Shown: piece by piece, positions 18,530-25,940 of the stretch
Numbering within the stretch: the stretch's first letter is position 1
How the letters are laid out: every line of letters begins with the position of its first letter
NCBI GenBank assembly: GCA_030627905.1
Contig: DAOVRZ010000004.1
Coordinates: 1 to 64,000 of the forward strand
Length of the DNA: 64,000 bases
Reading direction: 5' to 3'
Origin: JAGMES01 sp023128035
GTDB taxonomy: Bacteria; Bacillota; Halanaerobiia; DY22613
Translations under genes and position numbers: made by a program
The notes under the pieces: model-generated
The model's input: only the letters and a program-made list of their open reading frames with translations
The model's database searches: none
What the model was told of the DNA's origin: nothing

Positions 18530-19489
18530 ATGATTGAAAAGTTGGTATCAACTCCGAAAAAACATTATGAAGAAGCTAAAAATATGTTGAAAAAGAAGGA
18601 TTTAACAGGTTTTATGGAGAATATAGGCATTGCTAAAGGTTTATCTAACAATGATAAAGTTTTACTAGCTGAGATTACTTTTTTAAAAGTAAAAGGATTA
18701 TATGAATTAAATCAGTATAAAAAAGTAATTGAAAGTGTTCCAGAAGCTTTAGAATATAACGAAGGAGCAGAAGCATTTCGGATAAAAAAATTAAGTGGAA
18801 TTTCGAAAGGTTATTTAGGTGAAGTGGAGCAAGCTGTAGAAATATTTGAAGAGTTATTAACTGAAACCGAAGATACTTCTCTTTTAGTTAGAATATATAT
18901 TAATATTGCTTGGGTTTATTTAACAGTAGACAAAAGTAAAGAATGTTTGGAGGAAACAAAAAAATATTTGGGCTTAGCAAATGAGCATTTTGAAACTTTG
19001 CCTAATATATTGAAAAGAAAAATTTATAATAATTATGGTGTTTACTATTTTTATAAAGAAGAGTATGAGAAAGCGATAGAAATAATTAATGATTCGTTTA
19101 AATATAGTGAAGAAAAAGATTTACCAAAACTATATAATAATTTAGCAGAAATTCATTTAAAACTTGATAAGGGTGGTGCAGTTGAAGTAGTAAAAGAATA
19201 TACTGAGAAGGCTGAGATTATTGCCACTGAGTATGATGACAAGTTAGAGATAGGTAAAGCATTTTATGTAAAGGCAATGGCTGAGTTGGAGGATGATGAA
19301 CTTTTTACATCTTTAGATACTTTATATCTTTCTTTTGAATATTTCAAAGAAGCAGGAGCTTATTCATATGCTTTTGATTGTTTAGTTAAAATTAATGAAC
19401 TCATGAGTAATTATAAAGTTGAGTATCTAAAAACAATGAAAGAAAGTATGCATAAAAAATTAGAAGGTACACAATATTATAAATTGTGA
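18530..19489 (+). CDS. TPR-repeat protein, putative RRNPP/Rap-like peptide sensor
   Basis: About 319 aa, almost all helical. ATG 18530 is chosen for GGGGAGG seven bases upstream; the longer frame from 18467 has none. Several tetratricopeptide-like helical pairs are visible, e.g. 'RIYINIAWVYL', 'IYNNYGVYYFYKEEYEKAI', 'KLYNNLAEIHLKL'. There is no recognisable N-terminal DNA-binding domain, which fits Rap-type rather than PlcR-type sensors. Directly downstream (50 bp) lies a gene for a small secreted peptide, the arrangement of Rap-Phr pairs, and an XRE regulator lies convergent beyond it. Infer: intracellular receptor for a re-imported peptide. A generic TPR protein is the alternative. Confidence 0.65.
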   Translation: MIEKLVSTPKKHYEEAKNMLKKKDLTGFMENIGIAKGLSNNDKVLLAEITFLKVKGLYELNQYKKVIESVPEALEYNEGAEAFRIKKLSGISKGYLGEVEQAVEIFEELLTETEDTSLLVRIYINIAWVYLTVDKSKECLEETKKYLGLANEHFETLPNILKRKIYNNYGVYYFYKEEYEKAIEIINDSFKYSEEKDLPKLYNNLAEIHLKLDKGGAVEVVKEYTEKAEIIATEYDDKLEIGKAFYVKAMAELEDDELFTSLDTLYLSFEYFKEAGAYSYAFDCLVKINELMSNYKVEYLKTMKESMHKKLEGTQYYKL

Positions 19490-19539
19490 TTCTTAGTATC
19501 TGTAGGTTAAAAAAATCATATAAGTGGAGGGTAATAAAT

Positions 19540-19695
19540 ATGAGGAAAATTGTTTGTTTTTTATGTGTTTTAGGATGTTTATTAGTTGGAAGTATGGTTG
19601 CATCTGCTGGCCCTTGGGCTGAACCAGACGAAACTTGCTCTATTTCTATTCCTGTAGTAACAACAGTTCCACCTGTACAAAATAGCGATTTTTAA
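19540..19695 (+). CDS. Small secreted peptide (signal-peptide precursor)
   Basis: 51 aa from ATG 19540, with TGGAGGG upstream at ideal distance. It has a basic start (MRK), a hydrophobic core (VCFLCVLGCLLVGSMV) and a likely signal peptidase site after 'ASA' (residue 23). The 28-residue mature part is acidic and Pro/Val-rich with one Cys ('DETCSISIP', 'TTVPPVQNSDF'). Located 50 bp after the TPR gene, as phr genes follow rap genes; expected to be exported and possibly trimmed to a C-terminal signal. It is too short for most gene callers. Alternative: a small secreted structural peptide or bacteriocin-like product. Confidence 0.6.
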   Translation: MRKIVCFLCVLGCLLVGSMVASAGPWAEPDETCSISIPVVTTVPPVQNSDF

Positions 19696-19734
19696 TAATG
19701 AACATTTATTAATACTTTGATCTACATAATGATA

Positions 19735-19770
19735 AAACTCCTTAGGGTAATCACCTGGGAGTTTTTTTAT
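19735..19770 (+). terminator. Terminator after the TPR/peptide pair
   Basis: AACTCC...GGAGTTTTTTTAT, with an inner GGT-AATC-ACC stem, followed by seven Ts. It ends the TPR/peptide transcript just before the convergent XRE gene. Confidence 0.75.
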
Positions 19771-19771
19771 A

Positions 19772-20296
19772 TTATTCAATATTATCTTTTACATATTGGA
19801 TGACATTATCACTTTGTTTATTTTTTAAACCTAGATCATTAAGAATAAGTTTCAAGTGGTTAAGTTTGATTTCACTGTAATCAATTTCCTCTTCTAAACT
19901 TAAAGCATTAGTAAGGGCATTCTTTTCTTTAATTGTAGGAGATAAATCTCCCGAAAGAATATCTCTTAATCGTAATAATGGAATATTTGTTTTTTCAGCA
20001 AGTACTTCGGGATTCCTGTTTAATTCCTTTGTATGTTCATTTACCTTGTTAGCAAACTCCTGTCTGCTCATTTCTTCTGATGGAATAAAAAGAGAATATA
20101 GAGGTATTTTCATAAAGTGTGCAAGTCGAACTAGAAAAGAAAATGAAGGATGTGTTGACATTTTTACAATTCTATTAAGATGTGCTTTATCTATTCCAAT
20201 ATTGTTACCCATTTTTTCATAAGAAAGCTTGTTCTTTTCTTTGAATTCGATAATCTTCTGTATTAAGATTTTTAATTCAAAAAAATTTTGTTTCAT
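19772..20296 (-). CDS. XRE-family helix-turn-helix regulator
   Basis: 174 aa, ATG 20294-20296, preceded on the minus strand by AGGAGG. The N-terminal 65 residues form a Cro/C1-type HTH ('LSYEKMGNNIGIDKAHLNRIVKM', positions about 24-46, in short pieces 'YEKMGNNIGIDKAHLN'). A second degenerate repeat follows ('LAEKTNIPLLRLRDILSGD'), so the protein may carry two HTH-like units. It is transcribed from a strong divergent promoter overlapping a large palindrome shared with a small-RNA promoter, which suggests autoregulation. Convergent with the TPR/peptide pair. Target genes other than its own are unknown. Confidence 0.82.
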   Translation of the reverse strand: MKQNFFELKILIQKIIEFKEKNKLSYEKMGNNIGIDKAHLNRIVKMSTHPSFSFLVRLAHFMKIPLYSLFIPSEEMSRQEFANKVNEHTKELNRNPEVLAEKTNIPLLRLRDILSGDLSPTIKEKNALTNALSLEEEIDYSEIKLNHLKLILNDLGLKNKQSDNVIQYVKDNIE

Positions 20297-20328
20297 TAAT
20301 AAAACCTCCTAAAAAAGTATTCAACAAT

Positions 20329-20357
20329 ATTATATAATAATTTTGCAAAATAGTCAA
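20329..20357 (-). promoter_or_regulatory. Sigma-A promoter of the XRE gene
   Basis: On the minus strand: TTGACT (20357-20352), 17-nt spacer, TATAAT (20334-20329). Near-consensus. The -35 hexamer forms one end of the palindrome at 20343-20378. ATG of the XRE gene is about 33 nt beyond the -10. Confidence 0.8.
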
Positions 20358-20378
20358 CGCATATTGACTTATTTGCAA
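20343..20378. promoter_or_regulatory. Palindromic operator between divergent promoters
   Basis: TTGCAAAATAGTCAA (20343-20357), N6, then TTGACTTATTTGCAA (20364-20378): two 15-bp arms identical at 13 positions when inverted. Each arm contains a complete -35 hexamer (TTGACT) of one divergent promoter and part of its spacer. A dimeric XRE repressor bound here would block both transcripts together. The binding protein is inferred from adjacency. Confidence 0.65.
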
Positions 20379-20392
20379 TTATGGTGTATAAT
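20364..20392 (+). promoter_or_regulatory. Sigma-A promoter of the small RNA
   Basis: TTGACT (20364-20369), exactly 17 nt, TATAAT (20387-20392). It points away from the XRE gene, into a region with no open reading frame but a strong structured, terminated RNA. Confidence 0.8.
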
Positions 20393-20398
20393 ATTGTT

Positions 20399-20481
20399 AT
20401 CCTCATAAGAGTGACCTGTAAAGCTCTAATCCTATCCCCACTTTCTCAAAAAATAGGATACCAGGTCACTCTTTTATTTTT
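20399..20481 (+). ncRNA. Candidate structured small RNA (~80 nt)
   Basis: It begins about 7 nt after a near-consensus -10 and ends in a T-rich run (20470-20481). A 12-bp outer stem (AAGAGTGACCTG 20407-20418 with CAGGTCACTCTT 20462-20473) encloses a 7-bp inner stem (ATCCTAT 20429-20435 / ATAGGAT 20453-20459), a 10-nt 5' bulge and a loop containing CCCCACTTTCTC, a possible C-rich seed for pairing with ribosome-binding sites. No start codon with a Shine-Dalgarno is present inside. It shares a palindromic control region with the divergent XRE gene. Function unknown; an attenuator-like terminator for leaky transcription is the dull alternative. Confidence 0.6.
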
Positions 20482-20686
20482 AGTTCAAATTTAAAAATTC
20501 CATGATGTTTAAATTCTCTGAGTGGCAGAGTTTCGCCAATCCATAAAAGAATTTTCCTCCAACATTTCTTTCTTTAAGTAAAACTCGGTACAACTAGGAA
20601 TAATCGATTCCTAGTTTTTGTGCTAACATTACTCGTGTCCATCCTTTAGAATTCATTAGTTCTTCTAATTTGCTGGTATTAATCAT
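20480..20686 (-). pseudogene. Short XRE/Cro-like regulator with in-frame amber stop
   Basis: From ATG 20684-20686 (AGGAGG upstream) the minus strand encodes 'MINTSKLEELMNSKGWTR' and 'LAQKLGIDYS', then TAG at codon 31 (20594-20596), after which the same frame continues with 'LYRVLLKERN', 'GGKFFYGLAKLC' and 'LNIMEFLNLN' to TAA 20480-20482. The 68-codon frame has the layout of small stand-alone Cro-type HTH proteins, and a Tyr codon (TAT/TAC) at the stop position is likely ancestral. Its 3' end abuts the terminator of the small RNA, so the two converge. Confidence 0.7.
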
Positions 20687-20929
20687 TAAAAATCCTCCTT
20701 ATGAAATTGATATACTTACAATATTATAACAAATTATTGATTATAAATCAATATAAATAACTCTTATTACAGAAGTTAAATTACAGAAAAATAGTGTGTT
20801 TGGCAAGATAAAAATTTCGAAATCGGCAACTTTTATATCCAGCACCTTAATTTACTTTAATAACTTTTAATGAAATTGTACTTTAATTATCCAACTTTAT
20901 TTTTAATATACCTTTTCTCGTGTTCATTA

Positions 20930-20958
20930 CTAGGAATGAGAAGCTATATTTAGAATTG
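20930..20958 (+). promoter_or_regulatory. Sigma-H-like promoter candidate
   Basis: AGGAATG (20932-20938), 11-nt spacer, TTAGAATTG (GAAT 20953-20956). Very similar to the element at 47614-47642 including the TATAT before the -10. It lies 86 nt before the thioredoxin/GNAT-like gene. The rest of 20697-21043 is AT-rich with nothing else recognised. Confidence 0.4.
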
Positions 20959-21043
20959 AAGTGCTAGACGAACTTTTGAAATAAGTTAAATATAGTAGTT
21001 TTTTTGTATTTTTCAAAAATATAAGTTTGAGGGGAAGGTATTC

Positions 21044-21835
21044 ATGGAATCTTTATCACAAAAGTGTACTCAAATTGATTTTTTTTATTGGGCCGATCAG
21101 TGTCCCTATAACAGTATAATAAGAAAATTACTAATACCTCTTAAGAATGATTCGCAATATTCTATACATACATATAACCTTTCTAATCACCCACAATTAG
21201 CAAAAAAATTAAATATATATTCACCAACTTTACTTGTTTTTAACAATAGAGTGCGGTGGAATGGTTCAATTACAAAGAATATCATTGAAAAGATATCAAA
21301 AGGTGATATTCCTGAAAGAAAAGCTTATGTAGTAAACAATGGCAAAGACTTAATATCTGGAATTACTAAACCTCTTACAGAGAAGACGATTTTAGAAACA
21401 TATAAGCCTTGTGGATGTTCAAAAAAATCATCTTGCATTGAAAAAGCAATATGGATTAAATATTTGCGAAATAAGTATAGGATTCCACATTTGGGTATAT
21501 TACACTATTTTCAAGGTGTTTGTGTTGGTGGTGCAGAATTTGTCCCTTCATTAGCTGTTCCATATTCTATACCAAAGAGGGAAGATATAGCATTTTTGAC
21601 ATGTTCATTCCTTTCAGATGATAAAGCTGACTTCCGAAGTTTGCCACTTCAAGCTTTAGAAGATGAATTGCCCAGTTATGGATTTAAATATTTAATTGCA
21701 ATTGCTTCTGAAGAAGTAGTGTTTCCAAATGGTACACTTCAATGGTTTATTGATAGAGGATATGTTGATTTAGGGCAAATATACTATGAAGAACGTGATT
21801 TTGCAAGAATGCATTTAATAAAGAAAAATTTATAG
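21044..21835 (+). CDS. Thioredoxin-like / GNAT-like two-domain protein, unknown function
   Basis: 263 aa; GAGGGGAAGG precedes the ATG. Residues 1-90 look like a thioredoxin fold ('DFFYWADQCPYNSIIRKLL', 'LNIYSPTLLVFN') with a single Cys in place of the usual CxxC. A linker carries 'CGCSKKSSC' near 125. Residues 145-263 resemble an acetyltransferase-like (GNAT) fold: 'VGGAEFVPSLAVPYSIP', 'IAFLTCSFLSDD', 'YGFKYLIAIASEE', 'WFIDRGYVDLGQI'. Nothing catalytic is certain. Transcribed with an MFS exporter 48 bp downstream, so a role in modifying or sensing a toxic compound is possible. Confidence 0.55.
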   Translation: MESLSQKCTQIDFFYWADQCPYNSIIRKLLIPLKNDSQYSIHTYNLSNHPQLAKKLNIYSPTLLVFNNRVRWNGSITKNIIEKISKGDIPERKAYVVNNGKDLISGITKPLTEKTILETYKPCGCSKKSSCIEKAIWIKYLRNKYRIPHLGILHYFQGVCVGGAEFVPSLAVPYSIPKREDIAFLTCSFLSDDKADFRSLPLQALEDELPSYGFKYLIAIASEEVVFPNGTLQWFIDRGYVDLGQIYYEERDFARMHLIKKNL

Positions 21836-21883
21836 GGACAATTTAGCATGTAAATAGTTATTAAAAAGAAGGAGTAGATAATT

Positions 21884-23062
21884 ATGAAAAAGTTTCGTGC
21901 TGAAAAGGCTTATATGATGGCTGAGATTATCTATACTATAGGTTTTACTTTAACCTCTACAGTTTCAACAATATTTTTACTCTCTAAGCCAGGTATGGAT
22001 TATACTAAAGTAGGTATTGTCTTTGGATTCTTTTTGGCCTCAATGGCCATCTGTGATTTTCCAACTGGAAATTTAGCAGATCTTTTTGGAAGAAAAACTA
22101 TTTATGCTATCGGGATGATTTTGTTATCTATACAGCAATTGCTCTATGGAATTGGGAATAGTTTTTTAGTATTAATTTTTGCTGCAATAATTGGGGGTGT
22201 TGCAACGGCTCAGCTTAGTGGCTCTTTTTCAGCCTGGTTATTTGATGAGTTAAAAAAGAAGGACAAGACTGAGGAATTATCGACGGTCCTTGGTAAAACT
22301 CGAACTTTAACATCAGTTATGGCAATGATTATAGCTGTATTACTAGGAACATTGTATGTAGGTTCCATGCAGTTGCTGTATTTTATGAGTTTTGCTATCT
22401 ATTTCTTATTGGGTTTAGGTATTTTTATTTTCTTACCTGAAAATTATGGGGCTCGTAAAAGGGGTATAGCGATTTCAGTAGATACACTTTCATATTATAT
22501 CAAAAATCCAGCATTAATAAGAGTATCTTTTTTCATTATTATTATCTTTAGTTGTTACTCAGTATTCACCTTTTATTGGCAGCCTATTTCACTTCAGTTG
22601 GGAATAGCCTCTGCAAATTTAGGCTATATGTATTGCTTCTATTTAGCCGCTACAGCATTAGCTGGATTGCTGGTAGTTAAGTTTGCTAAAAAGTTTTCGG
22701 ATGAAACTCTTTTTGTAATCTGTTTTGTAGCTTTGGGTTTTAGTTTTTTATCAGTGTACCTTTATACACATATTGTAACACTATGTTTTTCTATGGTTTT
22801 ATTTGGTATTGGATTTGGAAGTTTTATGCCAATATACAGCAGACATCTTCATGGAATGATTCCAAGTGAGATTCGCAGTTCTGTCATTTCTTTATTAAGT
22901 ACTATTGCATCAATCGGCGCAGTTATCAGTGAGATTTTGATCGGAAAATTGATTGATATATATAATGTTAAGGTTAGTTTACTGATAGGAATAATTTTAA
23001 TAGCTTCAACAGCGATTATTTTTGCCATCTTTGGTTTTAGGACGAATATTGAAAGAAAGTAG
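21884..23062 (+). CDS. MFS transporter, multidrug-efflux type
   Basis: 392 aa with about 12 hydrophobic segments. The loop 2-3 motif 'GNLADLFGRKTIYAIG' is the classic MFS motif A (GxLaDrxGrkxxl). The length is typical of 12-TM drug:proton antiporters. AAGGAG precedes the ATG. It follows the thioredoxin/GNAT-like gene by 48 bp, so the two likely share a transcript ending at 23177-23203. The substrate cannot be told from the sequence. Confidence 0.85.
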   Translation: MKKFRAEKAYMMAEIIYTIGFTLTSTVSTIFLLSKPGMDYTKVGIVFGFFLASMAICDFPTGNLADLFGRKTIYAIGMILLSIQQLLYGIGNSFLVLIFAAIIGGVATAQLSGSFSAWLFDELKKKDKTEELSTVLGKTRTLTSVMAMIIAVLLGTLYVGSMQLLYFMSFAIYFLLGLGIFIFLPENYGARKRGIAISVDTLSYYIKNPALIRVSFFIIIIFSCYSVFTFYWQPISLQLGIASANLGYMYCFYLAATALAGLLVVKFAKKFSDETLFVICFVALGFSFLSVYLYTHIVTLCFSMVLFGIGFGSFMPIYSRHLHGMIPSEIRSSVISLLSTIASIGAVISEILIGKLIDIYNVKVSLLIGIILIASTAIIFAIFGFRTNIERK

Positions 23063-23176
23063 AAGCATGATAGATGCATTTGCTGAATTTGCACTAAAAA
23101 ATATGAGGCTATGCAGAGCTGATTTTTTAAGGATATTTTTTTCAATATATATGAATTAAGAATAAGGTAGAGAGGT

Positions 23177-23203
23177 GAGCCTGTTTTTGGGCTCGTTTTT
23201 TTG
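23177..23203 (+). terminator. Terminator
   Basis: GAGCC TGTTTTTG GGCTC followed by GTTTTTTTG. It closes the MFS transcript; 23063-23176 shows no other feature. Confidence 0.85.
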
Positions 23204-23231
23204 TTATTTTCTACTTAGTACAAAATTTCTA

Positions 23232-23261
23232 TTGACAAAATATTCTAACATGGTGTAGAAT
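23232..23261 (+). promoter_or_regulatory. Sigma-A promoter of the type I RM locus
   Basis: TTGACA (23232-23237), 18-nt spacer, TAGAAT (23256-23261), 88 nt before the half-S gene. Confidence 0.65.
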
Positions 23262-23349
23262 AAGTGTAACAACACAAAATAACTTTTTTAAGCTGCCTTT
23301 TTTAAGAATTATTACTACAAGTTAAATATAACACGAAAGGAGGCGACTC

Positions 23350-23919
23350 ATGAAATTAAGCCATATAGCTGAAATTAGAACAGGTCTTGTAGTAGCTAGA
23401 AAAAAAGCTACTTCTTTACCAGCTAAAAAATACAAAATGCTTACTCTAAAAAGTTTCGAAGATTATGGCCAGATCAATATGAATGCACTTGGAGAGTTTG
23501 AAAGTATCGAAAATTTGCCACCTCAATACACTACACATATAGGCGATGTAGTAATACGACTAAGTTACCCCTATACCGCAGTGTATATTGATAAATCAAA
23601 AGAAGGTATTTTAATCCCTTCACTTTTTAGTGTAATAAGGCTTAATGATGAAAATATTATTAAAGGTGAATTTCTTGCTTTATACCTAAACTCTGACCGC
23701 ATGAAAAAACTTATATCCAGATACTCCATAGGTTCAGCAATATCAATTATCACGACCAGCTTTATAAAAGATATTAAAATAGAAAATATACCAATAGATA
23801 AACAAGAAAAGTTGATACAGCTAAGTAAACTACACCTAAAAGAAGTTCGCTTACTTAAAAAATTAATTAAAGAAAAAGAAACTCTGTATAAAGCGATAGT
23901 AAATACAATTATCAACTAA
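23350..23919 (+). CDS. Type I restriction specificity half-subunit (single TRD)
   Basis: 189 aa, AGGAGG before the ATG. It shows one target-recognition domain followed by one coiled-coil helix: 'SHIAEIRTGLVVARKK' at the N-terminus, 'GDVVIRLSYPYTAVYI', and a Lys/Leu-rich C-terminal helix 'HLKEVRLLKKLIKEKE'. Full HsdS proteins have two such units (the one at 25941 does). It heads the hsd operon, 15 bp before hsdM. Half-size S proteins can dimerise to make a symmetric specificity or act as an alternative or modulating specificity subunit. Truncated by family length but with intact start and stop. Confidence 0.72.
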   Translation: MKLSHIAEIRTGLVVARKKATSLPAKKYKMLTLKSFEDYGQINMNALGEFESIENLPPQYTTHIGDVVIRLSYPYTAVYIDKSKEGILIPSLFSVIRLNDENIIKGEFLALYLNSDRMKKLISRYSIGSAISIITTSFIKDIKIENIPIDKQEKLIQLSKLHLKEVRLLKKLIKEKETLYKAIVNTIIN

Positions 23920-23934
23920 AGGGAGGACACAACT

Positions 23935-25464
23935 ATGAAAATTACTCAAGATCAGATTAATAATATTTTGTGGCAGGCTTGCGACACGTTTAGAGGAAAA
24001 ATAGATTCCTCTATCTATAAAGATTATGTACTAGTTATGCTATTCATCAAATATTTAGGCGATACCTACAAAGAACATTACGATGAATATGCAAAAAGAT
24101 ATGATGGTGATGAAAACAGAATACAGAGAGCCCTAACACGAGATAGATTTGTTCTTGATGAAAAATCTACTTTCGACTACCTGTATAATAATAGAAATGA
24201 TACTGAAAAAGGTATTGGTCATTTTATCAATACTGCTTTAGAACGTATTGAAGAAGAAAATAAAGCAAAATTAAGGGGGGTATTTAGAAATATTGATTTT
24301 AACAGTGAAGTAATTTTAGGTAAAACAAAAGAAAGAAATGCAATGTTAAAACATTTACTTGAAGATTTTGCAAAGCTAGACCTAAGACCCTCAAATCTTG
24401 AAGGTAAGGACGTAATTGGTGATGCGTATGAATATATGATTTCAAGATTTGCTTCTGATGCTGGAAAAAAAGGCGGTGAGTTCTTCACTCCTTCAATGAT
24501 ATCAGAATTAATTTCAAGATTAGTAAAACCTCAAGAAAATGACAGAATATATGACCCTACATGTGGCTCTGGATCATTACTTATTAGAACATTTAAAAAG
24601 ATTCCTAACAAAAAAGCTCAAGTATATGGTCAAGAAAGAAATGGACAAACCCATTCACTTTGTCGGATGAATATGTTTTTGCATGGTATTGATGATGCTC
24701 GTATAGCTTGGGGAGATACTCTAGCAAATCCTCTCAACCTTGAAGATGATAAACTAATGAAATTCCAGGTAGTCGTTGCAAATCCTCCATTCAGTTTGGA
24801 TAAATGGGCTATGGGATTTGCTGGTGAAGCTAATACAGATAAAAAGTTTAAAATGGAAGCATCCCTTGACCCATATAGAAGATTTGAATGGGGAGTTCCA
24901 CCAGCATCAAAGGGAGATTTTGCATTTGTTCAGCACATGCTCTACTCACTTGATAGTGAAGGAAGAATGGGAGTTGTTCTACCACATGGGGTATTATTCC
25001 GTGGATCATCTGAAGGTAAAATCAGAAAGCAAATAATAGATATGAACCTTCTTGATGCTGTTATAGGACTTCCAGCAAATCTATTCTATGGTACTGGCAT
25101 ACCTGCGTGTATTTTAGTATTTAAAAAGAACAGATATAGAAAAGACATACTTTTCATAGATGCTTCTGGTGAAGGTAATTATGAAAAAGGAAAAAATCAA
25201 AACGTTCTAAGAGAAGAAGATTTACAAAAAGTTGTTGATACCTATGATAATTACGAGACAATTGATAAGTACTCTTATGTGGCGATAATAGATGAATTAA
25301 AGGAAAATGACTATAATCTAAATATTCCTAGATATGTTGATACCTTTGAAGAAGAAGAACCAGTAGATATGAATGCTGTTAAGGAGAATATAAAAAATAT
25401 CAAAGTAGAAATTGAAGATGTAGAAGCTCAAATGGTGAAGTATCTTGAAGAACTGGGATTGTAA
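23935..25464 (+). CDS. hsdM: Type I restriction-modification DNA methyltransferase
   Basis: 509 aa. N-terminal HsdM bundle ('QDQINNILWQACDTFRGK') followed by an N6-adenine methyltransferase domain with the SAM motif 'DPTCGSGSLLI' near residue 207 and the catalytic 'NPPF' near 283. Length is normal. It methylates adenine in the sequence set by HsdS and also forms the core of the restriction complex. GGGAGG precedes the ATG. The C-terminal coiled coil (about 470-509) is expected to contact HsdS. Confidence 0.95.
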   Translation: MKITQDQINNILWQACDTFRGKIDSSIYKDYVLVMLFIKYLGDTYKEHYDEYAKRYDGDENRIQRALTRDRFVLDEKSTFDYLYNNRNDTEKGIGHFINTALERIEEENKAKLRGVFRNIDFNSEVILGKTKERNAMLKHLLEDFAKLDLRPSNLEGKDVIGDAYEYMISRFASDAGKKGGEFFTPSMISELISRLVKPQENDRIYDPTCGSGSLLIRTFKKIPNKKAQVYGQERNGQTHSLCRMNMFLHGIDDARIAWGDTLANPLNLEDDKLMKFQVVVANPPFSLDKWAMGFAGEANTDKKFKMEASLDPYRRFEWGVPPASKGDFAFVQHMLYSLDSEGRMGVVLPHGVLFRGSSEGKIRKQIIDMNLLDAVIGLPANLFYGTGIPACILVFKKNRYRKDILFIDASGEGNYEKGKNQNVLREEDLQKVVDTYDNYETIDKYSYVAIIDELKENDYNLNIPRYVDTFEEEEPVDMNAVKENIKNIKVEIEDVEAQMVKYLEELGL

Positions 25465-25532
25465 AAGGGGAGATGATTTGAATTTAATTTTGGCAATGCT
25501 GTTAAAATTGGATGGAATAAGGGGTGAACTCT

Positions 25533-25940
25533 GTGAAAAATAATGAAATAATAAAAAATGATACTGACTATATAACTTTTCAAAACCATGGGTATCAAGG
25601 TCTTTATGGTGGGCTAACTGCTAAAGATATTCATGTGAGAAAAGACTTAAAAAAGTCGCAAAAAATACTTGACCACATGGGAAGTACTGAACTTGCTGCT
25701 AATCTATTTAAAGCAACTCAAACTGAGGAAAAATTAAAACGAGAAAATATAAAAGGTAAAGATAATGCAAATGAAACCCATTTTGAAGTTGGTGCAAAAG
25801 TAAGGCAAACCATAAAAGAACTAGGTGGTACTATGCCAGAAGATTTACCTACTCCTGAGAAAAGTATAAAACAAATAGAAAGACATCAGAAAAAGCAATT
25901 AAAATCTACAAGTGCTAAAATACTACACAAAGGAAAGTAG
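25533..25940 (+). CDS. DinD C-terminal fragment
   Basis: About 135 aa from GTG 25533 (AAGGGG at good distance; GTG 25524 is too close). It matches the C-terminal half of DNA-damage-inducible protein D: 'GYQGLYGGLTAKDIHVRK', 'SQKILDHMGSTELAANLF', 'RATQTEEKL'-like 'KATQTEEKLKRENIKGK'. The usual DinD is about 275-290 aa with an N-terminal BRO-like half; that half is absent upstream, where only 60 bp separate it from hsdM. It lies inside the hsd operon, between hsdM and hsdS, a place where toxin-like or anti-restriction genes often sit. May be a functional short form or a remnant. Confidence 0.7.
   Translation: MKNNEIIKNDTDYITFQNHGYQGLYGGLTAKDIHVRKDLKKSQKILDHMGSTELAANLFKATQTEEKLKRENIKGKDNANETHFEVGAKVRQTIKELGGTMPEDLPTPEKSIKQIERHQKKQLKSTSAKILHKGK

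Noticed and set aside
24776..25036. 86-codon plus-strand frame inside hsdM
   Set aside because: Alternate frame of a well-supported gene.
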